Source: Cyanobacteria bacterium FACHB-471
GTDB lineage: Bacteria > Cyanobacteriota > Cyanobacteriia > Elainellales > Elainellaceae
DNA: 64,000 bases
Assembly (NCBI GenBank): GCA_014695345.1
Contig: JACJOC010000012.1
Coordinates: 186,001 to 250,000, forward strand
Reading direction: 5' to 3'
Part shown: positions 16,648 through 26,070 of the stretch, piece by piece
Layout of the letters: every line of letters starts with the position of its first letter
How positions within the stretch are numbered: position 1 is the stretch's first letter
Made by a program: the position numbers and the translations under genes
Notes under the pieces: generated by a model
Database searches by the model: none
The model's input: the letters and a program-made list of their open reading frames with translations, nothing else
What the model was told of the DNA's origin: nothing

Positions 16648-18036
16648 ATGAACCCGACCTACTCCATCCATCGCAGTATCCGCGTTTTGAGTATTACTGC
16701 CATCCTAGTCAGTATTTCTGCCCTAGCACCATTCTCTAGAGCGCTAGCGCAGCCAGATGCAGGAGAGTTGTTTGAGAATGGCGTGGAGGATGTCAACGAC
16801 GGCGACTATGAAGAGGCAATTGAAGAATTTAATCAGGCGATTCAGCTTGACCCTGGATATGCCGCAGCCTATGTCTATCGCGGTTTTGCCCGTGAAGCTT
16901 TAGGCGACCAGGAAGGCGCATTTGCAGACTATAATCAGGCGGTTCAGCTTGACCCAGCCTATGCAAATGCCTATTTCAACCGGGGCAGAATTTTTTATAG
17001 TCAGGGAGAAGAACAGCAGGCACTAGCTGACTTTGATCAGGCGATTCAAAATGATCGGCGCTATGCCGCGGCTTACCTCTATCGAGGCATTATTCAAGCC
17101 GATGCAGAAGACTATCAAGGCGCACTGCAAGACTACGAACGAGCGATCGAGCTACGTCCCGACTATGCTGAGGCTTATGTGAGACGCGGCTCAGTTCATC
17201 TGGCTCAAGACCAGGTACGAGCAGCGATCGACGACTTTGACCGAGCGATCGCAATTAACCCCAGCTATGCAGAAGCCTATCTTAATCGCGGCAGTGCTTA
17301 CTACCGCATTAGCAATCAGCAGACGGCGATCGCTGATTTTGACCGGGCGATTGCCCTTGATGATACTTCCGCCACGGCTTACTACAATCGCGGCATTGCC
17401 CTTTCTAATGCGAACGACCCGGAAGGCGCACTGGCAGACTTTGACCGAGCCGCTCAGCTTGACCCAGAATATACGCAGGCTTACTTTAGTCGAGGTGTAA
17501 TGCGGGCGGCGTTGGGAGAATCTCAGGCAGCGCTAGAAGATTTCAACAGAGTTTTATTGGTTGACACTGACTATGCTCCTGCTTACAAGGAGCGCGGCGA
17601 CTTGCGGTTAGCACTGGGTGATGCTGAAGGGGCGATCGCAGACTATACAGAGGCGCTAGCGATTCAGCCCGATTATGCCGAAGCTTACAGCGGTCGGGCT
17701 AACGCTCGGGTAGCATTGGGCGATGATGGGGGCGCAACTCAGGATTACAGCCGAGTGATTTCACTCAACCCTACCAGTGCCCAAGCTTTTGAGAACCGAG
17801 CAGAAATCCGCTCTAGCCAGGGGGATATACAGGGTGCAGTGGAGGACTACACCCAGGCAATTCGCTCAAATCCTCAAGATGCTGATTCTTATTACAGTCG
17901 AGGACAGATTAAGCTAAGACAGGGCGATCGCCAGGGAGCGCTCTATGACTTCCAGCAAGCCGCTGACCTCTATCTAGAACAGGGTCGTGCAGAAGGCTAT
18001 CGTAGCGTTCTTAGTGAACTTAACCGACTGCAATAG
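16648..18036 (+). CDS. Exported TPR-repeat protein
   Basis: 462 residues with a signal peptide (hydrophobic 13-34, ending SRALAQP) followed by about eleven consecutive 34-residue TPR units covering nearly the entire mature protein, each with the pattern AYxxRGxxxxxxGDxxGAxxDYxxAI. TPR arrays are protein-protein scaffolds; this one should lie in the periplasm or on the envelope. No catalytic domain is present. Repeats are so regular that the array may vary in copy number. A terminator-like hairpin follows. Partners are unknown, and the gene stands alone. Confidence 0.93.
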   Translation: MNPTYSIHRSIRVLSITAILVSISALAPFSRALAQPDAGELFENGVEDVNDGDYEEAIEEFNQAIQLDPGYAAAYVYRGFAREALGDQEGAFADYNQAVQLDPAYANAYFNRGRIFYSQGEEQQALADFDQAIQNDRRYAAAYLYRGIIQADAEDYQGALQDYERAIELRPDYAEAYVRRGSVHLAQDQVRAAIDDFDRAIAINPSYAEAYLNRGSAYYRISNQQTAIADFDRAIALDDTSATAYYNRGIALSNANDPEGALADFDRAAQLDPEYTQAYFSRGVMRAALGESQAALEDFNRVLLVDTDYAPAYKERGDLRLALGDAEGAIADYTEALAIQPDYAEAYSGRANARVALGDDGGATQDYSRVISLNPTSAQAFENRAEIRSSQGDIQGAVEDYTQAIRSNPQDADSYYSRGQIKLRQGDRQGALYDFQQAADLYLEQGRAEGYRSVLSELNRLQ

Positions 18037-18062
18037 AGGCGATCGGTTGCCTAAAATGCGAC

Positions 18063-18095
18063 AAAGCGCACTCTGTAGTACAGGGTGCGCTTTTG
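18063..18095 (+). terminator. Intrinsic terminator after TPR gene
   Basis: Arms AAAGCGCACTCTG and CAGGGTGCGCTTT pair over 13 positions with one mismatch and are followed by TT. It lies between converging genes. Confidence 0.75.
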
Positions 18096-18133
18096 GTAGA
18101 GTCAATTCTTCTGGGGAACCAGACAAAAGCTTT

Positions 18134-19660
18134 TTACTGTCGATCCTGTAGCGATGACTCTATATCCTCTGCTTCTGCAATGCTTTGTTGAGCAGTAAAT
18201 GGTTTCCCATTTGCGCCTTCTAGAGCGGAAGCAGGAGTTTCAGCCTCAATTCCAGTTGCCGATTCATCCGAATCCTGAAACACGATTCGCAGGAAGGCTG
18301 GAGCCAGGAAGGTTGTTAGAATCACCATCACGATGATGGCAGCTTCTAAAGACTTGGAAAGCGTGCCTGTTGCCGAACCAACTCCGACAAACACCAAGCC
18401 TACCTCTCCTCTGGGAATCATGCCCACGCCGATCGCCAGTCGATTAATGTTGGGTTTTCCAAATACCGCTAGTCCTGTGACCAGCTTGCCGAGGATGGCA
18501 ACCACGACCAGAAAGGCAGCAATGACCAAACCCTCACGATTTTCAGGAATTGTCGGATTCAGAACGCTCAGATCTGTGCGCGCTCCAACCACCACAAAGA
18601 AAATCGGAGTGAGAAAGTCAGCCAGGGGAATTATCTGTTCTTCTAACTCCTGCTGCTTGTCAGTTTCTGCCAGAATTAGCCCTGCAGCAAAAGCGCCCAA
18701 GATTGCCTCTAGCTGAATTGCCGCGCCGATGTAAGACAGGATGAAGGCAAAAATTAGAGCTGATAGCAGCAGTTGCCCTCGTGTTTTGAGTTTGTTAACC
18801 AATGCCACAAAATAGGGGCTGAGCAAACGACCCACCAGAATTGAGCCAACTAGAAAAACGCCTGCCCCAACAATCAGGTAAATTACATTGCTAATTTCGA
18901 TTTCACCGGTCTTTGCCAGACTTGCAACAACTGCCAGTACGACAATTCCCAGTACATCATCCAGTACGGCTGCGCCAATGATGATTTGCCCCTCCTCAGA
19001 ACTGAGGCGCTGGAGTTCAGCTAGCACTTTAGCTGTTATGCCGATGCTGGTTGCGGTAAGGGCAGCCCCAGCAAACACCGCCGGAATCGTAGGTAAACCA
19101 AAAAACACAATCAGCCCAGCCGTACCTGCCGCAAAGGGAACTACGACACCCACGACCGCTACCACAGCTGCCTGTGGTCCAACTCGAATCAGTTCTTTTA
19201 GGTCTGACTCTAAGCCAATTTCAAATAGCAGGATGATTACCCCTAGCTCTGATAGGACTGAAATCACCTCACTCTCAGTCTCAAAAACGCCCAGGGCTGC
19301 ATCAGGAGACAAACCCGCTGTCGCTTCTAGCAGAGCAACAATCAGTGAATTTGTTCCCTCGATCGCACCGTTTGGAAAAACTATCAGGTGCAGCGCAGAG
19401 ATGCCTACCACTACCCCGCCCACCAACTCTCCTAAAACAGCGGGCAAGTTAATTCGGGCGCAAAGTTCTCCGCCAACTTTGGCTGCCAAATAAATGACGA
19501 CTAAACTCATCAAGACTCCAGCTAGCACCAGAGGCGCATTTTCGGCTTCTGGTGTGGCGGCTAGCAGAGGAGCAACGTCACTGTGAAGTTGAATTAAAGG
19601 ATTTTGCAGGGATGCAACTGCCCAAGAAGTCAGATCTACCATGCGTTCGACAGAACTCAT
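18134..19660 (-). CDS. nhaS3: CPA2-family Na+/H+ antiporter, NhaS3-like
   Basis: 508-residue monovalent cation:proton antiporter. About 12-13 membrane helices fill residues 43-455. Typical elements: the KVGGELCARINLPAVLGELV opening, LLFEIGLESDLKEL, TATSIGITAKVLAEL and the ion-binding region GAAVLDDVLGIV with paired Asp residues, and GMIPRGEVGLVF with the conserved Arg. The arrangement resembles the essential thylakoid antiporter NhaS3 of Synechocystis; the symbol rests on that resemblance from memory. A hydrophilic tail of about 45 residues follows. It should exchange Na+ (or K+) for H+. ATG at 19660 was used; ATG at 19642 is possible. Confidence 0.9.
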   Translation of the reverse strand: MSSVERMVDLTSWAVASLQNPLIQLHSDVAPLLAATPEAENAPLVLAGVLMSLVVIYLAAKVGGELCARINLPAVLGELVGGVVVGISALHLIVFPNGAIEGTNSLIVALLEATAGLSPDAALGVFETESEVISVLSELGVIILLFEIGLESDLKELIRVGPQAAVVAVVGVVVPFAAGTAGLIVFFGLPTIPAVFAGAALTATSIGITAKVLAELQRLSSEEGQIIIGAAVLDDVLGIVVLAVVASLAKTGEIEISNVIYLIVGAGVFLVGSILVGRLLSPYFVALVNKLKTRGQLLLSALIFAFILSYIGAAIQLEAILGAFAAGLILAETDKQQELEEQIIPLADFLTPIFFVVVGARTDLSVLNPTIPENREGLVIAAFLVVVAILGKLVTGLAVFGKPNINRLAIGVGMIPRGEVGLVFVGVGSATGTLSKSLEAAIIVMVILTTFLAPAFLRIVFQDSDESATGIEAETPASALEGANGKPFTAQQSIAEAEDIESSLQDRQ

Positions 19661-19730
19661 CCTGTCTACTGTACAAGTTTCTTCACAGGATCAGAAACAT
19701 CTAATAACGTTTCTCTCAAAAGAGGACATA

Positions 19731-19768
19731 GATGGAAGGGCACCCGCGACGCAGAGTGCCCTTCCATC
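19731..19768 (-). terminator. Hairpin after nitrilase-family gene
   Basis: Arms GATGGAAGGGCAC (19731-19743) and GTGCCCTTCCATC (19756-19768) are perfect over 13 bp. The hairpin follows the minus-strand amidase gene and precedes the antiporter start. Confidence 0.65.
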
Positions 19769-19808
19769 TGTACTTCCCTACCCCGTTGCCTGAAAACAGA
19801 ACTTAAAC

Positions 19809-20621
19809 CTAAACAAACACGCGATGCTGAAGTGAGGGCATTTGACGGCGAACTTGCTCTAAACGAGAAGGTTCGATTGCGGCGATCGCTGCACCCGGTT
19901 TGTCGCCTGCGTCTGACAAAATCACGCCCCAAGGGTCAATGATTACTGCATGTCCGTGAGATTGCCGCATAGAGTTGTGTTTTCCGGTTTGGGCTGGTGC
20001 AATTACATAGCAGGTGTTTTCGATCGCTCGGGCTTGCAAAAGTACTTGCCAATGGTCTTTGCCCGTGTAGGCCGTGAAAGCAGCCGGAACGAACAGCACT
20101 TCTGCCCCCATTTGAGCTAGGTGGCGATAAAGCTCAGGAAAGCGCACGTCGTAGCAAACTGACAGCCCCAGATTGCCCAGCTCTTTAGAGGGATAAACGG
20201 GTGGTAGCTTCAGCCCAGCTAGTACGGTATGCGACTCCTGGTAGGTGTTGCCATCGGGAAGGTTTACGTCAAACAGATGCACCTTTTCATAGCGCGATAG
20301 TTCTTCCCCATTCGCACCGATTAACAATGCCGTGTTGTGAACCTTGCCATTTCCGCTTGGTACTGGAAAGCCGCCGCCTAGCAGCATCACCTGATAGCGC
20401 TGCGCCATTGTTTTGAGAAACTTTTCGCTGCCTTGAGCGATCGCCTCTGCTTGAGAAATCTTGGCTTCCTCATCTCCTAAAAAAGAAAAATTTTCGGGCA
20501 GACAAACAAGCTCTGCCCCTTGACGCACGGACAAATCAATCAGGTCTTCTGCCTGCGCCAGATTTTTTTCCAGATCGGGCAGGCTATTCATTTGGATTGC
20601 AGCAGCAAGATAAGACTTCAT
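19809..20621 (-). CDS. Nitrilase-superfamily carbon-nitrogen hydrolase
   Basis: 270-residue amidase of the Nit/Nit1 branch. The Glu-Lys-Cys catalytic set is present: Glu in CLPENFSFLG, Lys in YEKVHLFDV and Cys in GLSVCYDVRFPELYR. The family includes deaminated-glutathione amidase, a metabolite-repair enzyme, and this is the best functional guess from the motif context; omega-amidase is the alternative. Upstream in-frame GTG (20636) and ATG (20630) exist, but family members usually begin right at MKSYLAAAIQ, so ATG 20621 is used. Cytoplasmic; transcribed in the same direction as the antiporter but separated by a hairpin. Confidence 0.92.
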   Translation of the reverse strand: MKSYLAAAIQMNSLPDLEKNLAQAEDLIDLSVRQGAELVCLPENFSFLGDEEAKISQAEAIAQGSEKFLKTMAQRYQVMLLGGGFPVPSGNGKVHNTALLIGANGEELSRYEKVHLFDVNLPDGNTYQESHTVLAGLKLPPVYPSKELGNLGLSVCYDVRFPELYRHLAQMGAEVLFVPAAFTAYTGKDHWQVLLQARAIENTCYVIAPAQTGKHNSMRQSHGHAVIIDPWGVILSDAGDKPGAAIAAIEPSRLEQVRRQMPSLQHRVFV

Positions 20622-20826
20622 ACGCTTCATCAACACAGCGGAAAAACTACGGCAGTCGGTGCCTAACCTTAAATTCTCCGTTAAAAGGACACCATTTACT
20701 TAAAGTTTATCTAAATTGGCTGGCTAAGTTTTTTAGAGATGAGATGAAGTAACTTCTTGCCTTTGGGGGCGATCGCTATTAAGTAACAGACCTAGCCAGT
20801 TGACAGTTACGTTTAATGCTTTAGCA

Positions 20827-20870
20827 AAGACGATAGTCTTTCTCAACACGGAGAGAAAGACTATCGTCTT
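20827..20870. repeat. Perfect 18-bp hairpin, first of a pair
   Basis: Arms AAGACGATAGTCTTTCTC (20827-20844) and GAGAAAGACTATCGTCTT (20853-20870) with an 8-nt loop. It lies in the 600-bp space between the amidase start and the YeaQ-type gene, where no coding sequence is visible. Confidence 0.7.
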
Positions 20871-20981
20871 ATGGAGCCATTAAAAAGAATAGATTTTCGA
20901 GAGAGAAGCCGAAACGGAAAACAATCCGACTGTTCTTGCAGAAGTAGAGGAAGCGAGGCAAGCTCACAAGTCAGAAACTTA

Positions 20982-21022
20982 TTATCCTAATTCAAAGGTA
21001 TGTGACCTTTGAATTAGGATAA
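20982..21022. repeat. Perfect 18-bp hairpin, second of a pair
   Basis: Arms TTATCCTAATTCAAAGGT (20982-20999) and ACCTTTGAATTAGGATAA (21005-21022) with a 5-nt loop, and an outer TCAGA/TCTGA extension. A 27-codon frame (21027-21110, plus strand) begins right after it and ends just before the terminator at 21125, but I cannot support it as a gene. Confidence 0.7.
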
Positions 21023-21124
21023 TCTGATGAAATATAAAGACACGAGTTCAGGTAGAAAACTTTTAGGCGATCGCCTGTTTAGATCCAGAGCTAAACTCCA
21101 AAATAGGTAGCCGCGATCGTACAA

Positions 21125-21150
21125 AAATCCCCTGCATTAGCAGGGGATTT
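21125..21150 (-). terminator. Intrinsic terminator after YeaQ-type gene
   Basis: Arms AAATCCCCTGC and GCAGGGGATTT with a 4-nt loop; in the minus direction a TTTTT run follows. It probably ends the membrane-protein gene at 21225 and may also work on the plus strand. Confidence 0.85.
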
Positions 21151-21224
21151 CTTTGACATCCGATTCACACTTTGAAGCTAGCTTTTTGGCAGGTCAACCC
21201 TGATCTCTTTTGCCTTCTTTCGCC

Positions 21225-21497
21225 TTAGTAAACGCGACGAGCAGTGAACTGGTAGTACAAGAAGATTGCTAGCATTGCGCCCAGAACGGCAATTAGCAGA
21301 CCAGGAAGTGTGAAGCCGACGGAGGCAAGAGCAAATTGACCCGTGGTTAACAGGGTGTAGAGCGTTCCACCCAAGAATGCACCGATGATACCGAGCAGCA
21401 TTGTGCCGAGGATGCCACCGCTTTGGCGACCGGGGTAGAGTGCTTTAGCGATCGCACCTGCAATCAAACCCAACACGATCCATGCAAGAATTCCCAT
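21225..21497 (-). CDS. GlsB/YeaQ/YmgE-family stress membrane protein
   Basis: 90 residues with three membrane helices (about 3-18, 30-51, 60-82), rich in Gly. The opening MGILAWIVLGLIAGAIAK and the GGILGTMLLGIIGAFLGG segment are diagnostic for the YeaQ/YmgE (transglycosylase-associated) family, which is induced by stress in many bacteria but lacks a known biochemical activity. A strong GGAGAG ribosome site lies 5-6 nt before the ATG. The upstream region to 22082 holds no gene that I can support. Confidence 0.92.
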   Translation of the reverse strand: MGILAWIVLGLIAGAIAKALYPGRQSGGILGTMLLGIIGAFLGGTLYTLLTTGQFALASVGFTLPGLLIAVLGAMLAIFLYYQFTARRVY

Positions 21498-22082
21498 TTT
21501 TTCTCTCCTTCACTTAATTGTTAGCTTTTGTTCAGTTGCTTTTACAGGGGTTTTGAATCAAACCGTTTTGCAAACTTGCAAATACTCTATTCTCAAACTA
21601 CGAACTTACCGAATCAAATTGACCCTAGATGCCTACCGCTTTTAATTTATTGAGAAGTTGCAATCTTTCAACTTTTAAAGCAAGGTAGAGAGAGCAATAA
21701 GCGCTTCGTTTACATCTGTGTCAGTGAATTATATGCACCGATTTGTAACGCTCATGTTTATCACATTTAAGTCACAGTTGAAGAATCACTAGTGTGAGAT
21801 TTCGTTCGGTGCCGTTTCTATGTTTTAAAGATATCAATTCACAAATTTAAGAGACACTATCGGACGGATGAAGTTTAAGTCATAGAACTAGTCGCCTCTC
21901 CCTACCCTGATGTATAGCAACTTGAAAAAGCTAGAGCTTAAACCCTCTGTCAAAGGAGCGATCAAGCCTGAAGGATGGTTCCTCCAAAAGTGAGAGCGAA
22001 CCCAGAACGACCGGACTCCAGAAATCTATTGACACCCCCGCTACACTTGAGGTTACGGGTCACTTCCTCTTTGTGTGTATCA
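21498..22082. other. Non-coding divergent region
   Basis: About 585 bp between the YeaQ-type gene and tldD. It is AT-rich, without long hairpins or recognisable RNA motifs. The tldD frame stays open for 36 codons upstream of its ATG, but this part is Arg/Pro-rich and unlike the family. Promoters for both genes must be here, but I could not pick reliable boxes. Confidence 0.4.
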
Positions 22083-23522
22083 ATGATTTCTGAACTCTTA
22101 AGGGCGATTGAGTCGCTGGACGTTCCTGCGGATTGGGTTGGGTTACGAGCCGTTAAAGAATCGGTTGGGGTACGAGCGGTACGAGATGGTTTGCCTCGCA
22201 GCAACGGCAAGTCAGTTAACCAGGGCGTGATGGTAGAAGTCCTGGTGAATGGACAGATTGGCTATGGTGCGACAAACTCACTAGATCTAGATAGCCTGCG
22301 GGCAGCAGCAAAACTCGCCTATGAGCAGGCGATCGCCGCTAGCCCGTGGACAATTCATCCGCTGACTCCAGCGGCACGCCCCAAGGTAGTGGGTGAGTAT
22401 ATTTCTCCATTTGTGAAACCGCTGGATGCACTTACACCAGGGGAAATCAATGATTTGCTGGTACGACTGTGCCAAACATTGAAAGTTTCTGACCAGATTG
22501 TGCAGGCGGTGGCAACGGCGATCGCCAACGAAACCGAAACCTGGTTTGTCAGCAGCAACGGCTCTGAGGTGTACCAAAAGCTGGTGATGTTAGAAACCCA
22601 CTTTGGCGCAACTGCTCAAGAGGGGGCGATCGTGCAGCAGCGCAGCAACAATGGCTATCTGGCGCACTGCTACCAAGGTGGTTGGGAATTGTTTCCAGAG
22701 CCGAACCTGTGGGAACGAGCCACTCAAGTTGGCGAACAGGCAGTAGAACTGTTGACGGCAGAAGATTGCCCCAGCGAAACCACGACGCTAGTGCTAGCTC
22801 CTGACCAGATGATGCTGCAAATTCATGAGAGCGTTGGGCATCCGTTGGAGCTAGACCGCATTTTAGGCGACGAACGCAACTATGCAGGCGGCAGTTTTGT
22901 CAAACCGCAGGACTTTGGACAGCTTTCCTACGGCTCCGAGCTGATGAACATTACTTTTAACCCCAGCGTGCCGGGAGAGTTTGCCAGCTATAGCTTTGAC
23001 GACACGGGCGCACCCGCCACGCGAGAATATCTGATTCAAGAAGGCGTATTGCAGCGGGGCTTGGGCAGCCTTGAAAGTCAGGCAAGAACGGGCATTCCGG
23101 GTGTTGCCTGCGCCCGTGCTTCCTCCTGGAATCGACCCCCGATCGATCGCATGGCAAACCTCAACCTGGAGCCAGGAAGCGATTCCTTTGAAGCCCTGAC
23201 GGGTGATATCGAGCGGGGCGTTTACATGGAGTCCAACCGTTCCTGGTCAATTGACGATCAGCGCTACAAGTTTCAGTTTGGCTGCGAATACGCCAAATTA
23301 ATCGAAAACGGGAAGCTGACCAAAACACTGCGAAATCCAAACTATCGGGCAACTACGCCAGAGTTTTGGCATAGCTTAAAGCGGATTGGCAACGACACCA
23401 CCTGGCAAATGTACGGCACTCCATTTTGCGGCAAAGGTGAACCCAATCAGGTGATTCGTGTGGGTCACGGTTCCCCAGTTTGCGTGTTTGAAAATGTGGA
23501 AGTGTTTGGAGGGGGAGAGTAA
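22083..23522 (+). CDS. tldD: TldD metalloprotease subunit
   Basis: TldD and its partner TldE/PmbA form a cytoplasmic heterodimeric metalloprotease that digests unfolded peptides and matures some ribosomally made peptides. The product from ATG 22083 is 479 residues. The zinc-binding HESVGH motif stands in LQIHESVGHPLELDRILGDE, a TldD signature, followed by AGGSFVKP, FDDTGAP and MESNRSWSIDD. The frame is open further upstream to 21975, but family alignment begins at MISELLRAIESL. The stop overlaps the start of the next gene (TAATG), so the two are translationally coupled, as fits a 1:1 complex. Confidence 0.95.
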   Translation: MISELLRAIESLDVPADWVGLRAVKESVGVRAVRDGLPRSNGKSVNQGVMVEVLVNGQIGYGATNSLDLDSLRAAAKLAYEQAIAASPWTIHPLTPAARPKVVGEYISPFVKPLDALTPGEINDLLVRLCQTLKVSDQIVQAVATAIANETETWFVSSNGSEVYQKLVMLETHFGATAQEGAIVQQRSNNGYLAHCYQGGWELFPEPNLWERATQVGEQAVELLTAEDCPSETTTLVLAPDQMMLQIHESVGHPLELDRILGDERNYAGGSFVKPQDFGQLSYGSELMNITFNPSVPGEFASYSFDDTGAPATREYLIQEGVLQRGLGSLESQARTGIPGVACARASSWNRPPIDRMANLNLEPGSDSFEALTGDIERGVYMESNRSWSIDDQRYKFQFGCEYAKLIENGKLTKTLRNPNYRATTPEFWHSLKRIGNDTTWQMYGTPFCGKGEPNQVIRVGHGSPVCVFENVEVFGGGE

Positions 23523-24883
23523 TGCTGGAAACGCTGACAGAAAGTACAACCAACAGCCCAATGGAAACGACCTTTGACCAGATTGTTGCAGCCGTTTTGT
23601 CGGAATTAGGGACAGACGAACAGTTGACCCTGCAACTCACTGGAGAGCAAAGTCAATTTGTCCGATTCAACGGGGCAAAGGTGCGGCAGACAGGCAGCGT
23701 CGCCGATGGTGAGCTGCATTTAAACCTAATGAAGGGCGATCGCAACAGCTACCGCGAATTTCCCTTCACCGGAAAGCTCGAAACCGATTTGCTCCAGGCA
23801 CAGGCAGCCCTAAAAGAACTGCGCGAAGAAGTACCGCAACTCCCGGATGATCCGTATCTGGTATGGCCAAAAGGAAATGCCACTAGCCACGAAGTGAACA
23901 AGGGAAAGCTGTTAGCGGCGGGGGCGATCGCCTCCTCCATCCTGCCCGAAGTCACGGGTTTAGACTTTACCGGCATCTACGCAGGCGGTTCGTTGATTCG
24001 TGCCTACGCCGACTCCGCCGGACAAAAACACTGGTTTGCCACTGAAACCTTCTCGCTTGACTATTCCCTCTTTACCGAAGACGGGCAAGCCGTCAAAGGC
24101 ACCTTTGCTGGCAGCGAATGGAGCCAGGAAGCCTACGCCGCCAAACTTGCCGAATCCAAACTCCAGCTCGAAAGACTAGCCCAAACGCCAAAACCCGTTC
24201 CCAAAGGACAATATCGCACCTACCTTGCCCCCGCCGCCGTCGCCGAGCTAATGGGAATGCTCTCCTGGGGTGCAGTCAGCGAATCCTCCATGCAGCGAGG
24301 CGGTAGCGCCTTAGGACTGCTGCAACGCGGCGAAAAGCAACTTTCCCCCCAATTCACCCTCAAGGAAAACTTTAGTCGTGGCTTAGTTCCCCGATTCAAC
24401 AACTGGGGTGAAATCGCGCCCGTCGAGCTACCGCTTGTTGAAAACGGCAAGCTGGCTAACACTCTAATCAACTCTCGCACCGCTAAAGAATATGGCAAAA
24501 CCGCCAACGGTGCCGACGAAGGAGAATCGTTGCGATCGCCCGAAGTTTCCCCCGGTAACCTTGCCACCGCCAACATTCTCAGCAAGTTAGATACCGGACT
24601 GTACCTGTCCAACTTGCATTACTTGAACTGGAGCGATCGCCCCACCGGACGGATCACCGGCATGACCCGCTACGCCTGCTTCTGGGTAGAAAACGGTGAA
24701 ATCGTCGCCCCCATCGAAAACCTACGCTTCGACGAAAGCCTCTACCGCTGCTTCGGCGAAAACCTGATCGCCCTCACCGACTTCCAGGAATTCATCCCCG
24801 AAGTCGGCACCTACGGCAACCGCAGCCTAGGAGGAATTTGGGTGCCAGGAGTCTTGAGTGAGGAGTTCACTTATACGTTGTAG
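23522..24883 (+). CDS. tldE: TldE/PmbA metalloprotease partner subunit
   Basis: 453-residue second subunit of the TldD/E protease. It has the PmbA-type outline: an N-terminal SerThr-rich lead, VRFNGAKVRQTGSVADGE, central Gly-rich GGSALGLLQRGEKQLS and NFSRGLVPRFNNWG, and a C-terminal LSNLHYLNWSDRPTGRITG and RSLGGIWVPGVLSEEFTY. It lacks the HExxxH motif, as expected for the non-metal-binding partner. The ATG overlaps the tldD stop by one base. No typical RiPP precursor lies next to the pair, so a general proteolytic role is more likely than dedicated maturation. Confidence 0.93.
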   Translation: MLETLTESTTNSPMETTFDQIVAAVLSELGTDEQLTLQLTGEQSQFVRFNGAKVRQTGSVADGELHLNLMKGDRNSYREFPFTGKLETDLLQAQAALKELREEVPQLPDDPYLVWPKGNATSHEVNKGKLLAAGAIASSILPEVTGLDFTGIYAGGSLIRAYADSAGQKHWFATETFSLDYSLFTEDGQAVKGTFAGSEWSQEAYAAKLAESKLQLERLAQTPKPVPKGQYRTYLAPAAVAELMGMLSWGAVSESSMQRGGSALGLLQRGEKQLSPQFTLKENFSRGLVPRFNNWGEIAPVELPLVENGKLANTLINSRTAKEYGKTANGADEGESLRSPEVSPGNLATANILSKLDTGLYLSNLHYLNWSDRPTGRITGMTRYACFWVENGEIVAPIENLRFDESLYRCFGENLIALTDFQEFIPEVGTYGNRSLGGIWVPGVLSEEFTYTL

Positions 24884-24950
24884 GGACTAGGGGCTAGGAG
24901 CTAGGAACCAGGGAGTGAATGCAGGCAAAGCCTGCAACTAAACAAACCCT

Positions 24951-25070
24951 TGAGACACCACAGATGCGAAGCGCGTCATGCCACCTATCCCAGACTGATC
25001 GGAGGGGGTTTTGGGGACGCGTCCGTCCCCCAACGGGGGTTTGGGGGAGACCCCCAAGGCTCGGATTCTT
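24951..25070 (+). repeat. G-rich dispersed repeat, copy A (inverted pair)
   Basis: About 120 bp running from GAGACACCACAGATGCGAAG to AAGGCTCGGATTC, about 95% identical to the reverse complement of 26444-26561. It contains four G-runs (GGGGG, GGGG, GGGGG, GGGGG) with matching C-runs, so hairpin or G-quadruplex folding is possible. A small GCAGGC/GCCTGC hairpin stands just before it (24921-24935). Confidence 0.85.
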
Positions 25071-25102
25071 TTAACCAAAAAACAGCCTACAAAGAGGACC
25101 GC

Positions 25103-25978
25103 TTATCGTGAACCTGCCGCCTGAAAATCCCCCAGGTTAAACAAAAACGGTACCCCTCCCGACTCACCATTCGTCACCAACACATTCGGCATCTGAGCGC
25201 CACCCTCTCGCCAAGCCTCGATCGCCTCCTTCAACAGCACCAACTCACCCCCCTCAGCCTTCAGCGTCTCCGCCAACAGCCGCTGAGCTTCCGCTCGCCC
25301 CTGAGCCCGGTTGATATCCGCCTGAGCTGCCTGAGAAGCTTCCTGAGCCACATAAACCGCCCGTTGAGCCCGCTGTTCCGCAATCTGCTTTTCCTCTACC
25401 GCATTAGAAAACTCTCGGGAAAAGCTAAGGTCAATCACGCTGGTGTCTAATACGATTACTGCGTATTTTTCCAGGCGATCGCTCAACGCATTATCAAAAT
25501 CCTGCTTCAGTTCATCCCGCTTAGTGATTGCCTCCTCCACCGTTCTGCGGGCAGCCGCGATCTTAAAAGACTCCTGGGTTTGCGGCGCAATGATCTTAGA
25601 AACCAAATTTTGCAACGTTCCCTGACTCCGTCTGACTTGCACCACCTGAGTGGGGTCAAGCCTAAAGTTAATGGCAAAGCTAGCCGTCAAGTCCTGAAGA
25701 TCCTTCGTCGAGCTTTGAGCCGGAACCTCAAACTTTTGCACCGTCACGTCATACACATCGACCGCCGAAACCAGCGGTGGCTTAAAGTGCAGCCCTTCTA
25801 GTAAAGCGCCATCCCTCGCTTTACCCAGAATGCTAATCACACCCGCCTGACCTGGGTTAATGATGACGAAAGAATTGAGTCCGATGAATAGAATTGCTGT
25901 AACCACAATCCCTAAGATTAAGCCAGACAAATTCTGTGTGTACTGGTTCTTCAAGTCTGCTATCTCCTTGTTGAGCAC
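25103..25978 (-). CDS. Prohibitin-like SPFH/Band 7 protein
   Basis: 291 residues with one N-terminal membrane helix (about 16-40), an SPFH domain (about 38-200; INPGQAGVISILGKARDGAL, GLHFKPPLVSAV), and a long Ala/Glu/Gln-rich coiled coil (about 195-255). This fits prohibitin homologues found in cyanobacteria, which form large membrane rings and may regulate FtsH-type proteolysis or membrane organisation; the exact role is unknown. ATG at 25978. It and the following small gene lie between two inverted copies of a G-rich repeat. The stop is 33 bp from the edge of copy A. Confidence 0.92.
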   Translation of the reverse strand: MLNKEIADLKNQYTQNLSGLILGIVVTAILFIGLNSFVIINPGQAGVISILGKARDGALLEGLHFKPPLVSAVDVYDVTVQKFEVPAQSSTKDLQDLTASFAINFRLDPTQVVQVRRSQGTLQNLVSKIIAPQTQESFKIAAARRTVEEAITKRDELKQDFDNALSDRLEKYAVIVLDTSVIDLSFSREFSNAVEEKQIAEQRAQRAVYVAQEASQAAQADINRAQGRAEAQRLLAETLKAEGGELVLLKEAIEAWREGGAQMPNVLVTNGESGGVPFLFNLGDFQAAGSR

Positions 25979-26070
25979 TGATTAAGCACTGAGCCAATCT
26001 GCTTAAAGGCTAGCAGGGGAGTGAGAGGAATTGGAGGTTAGGGTCAGGAACCGCCTTGAATCCAAGACGA

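Noticed and set aside
18333-19493. Long plus-strand frames opposite the antiporter gene
   Set aside because: They are antisense shadows of a well-supported gene, Thr/Ser/Ala-rich, and show no family features.
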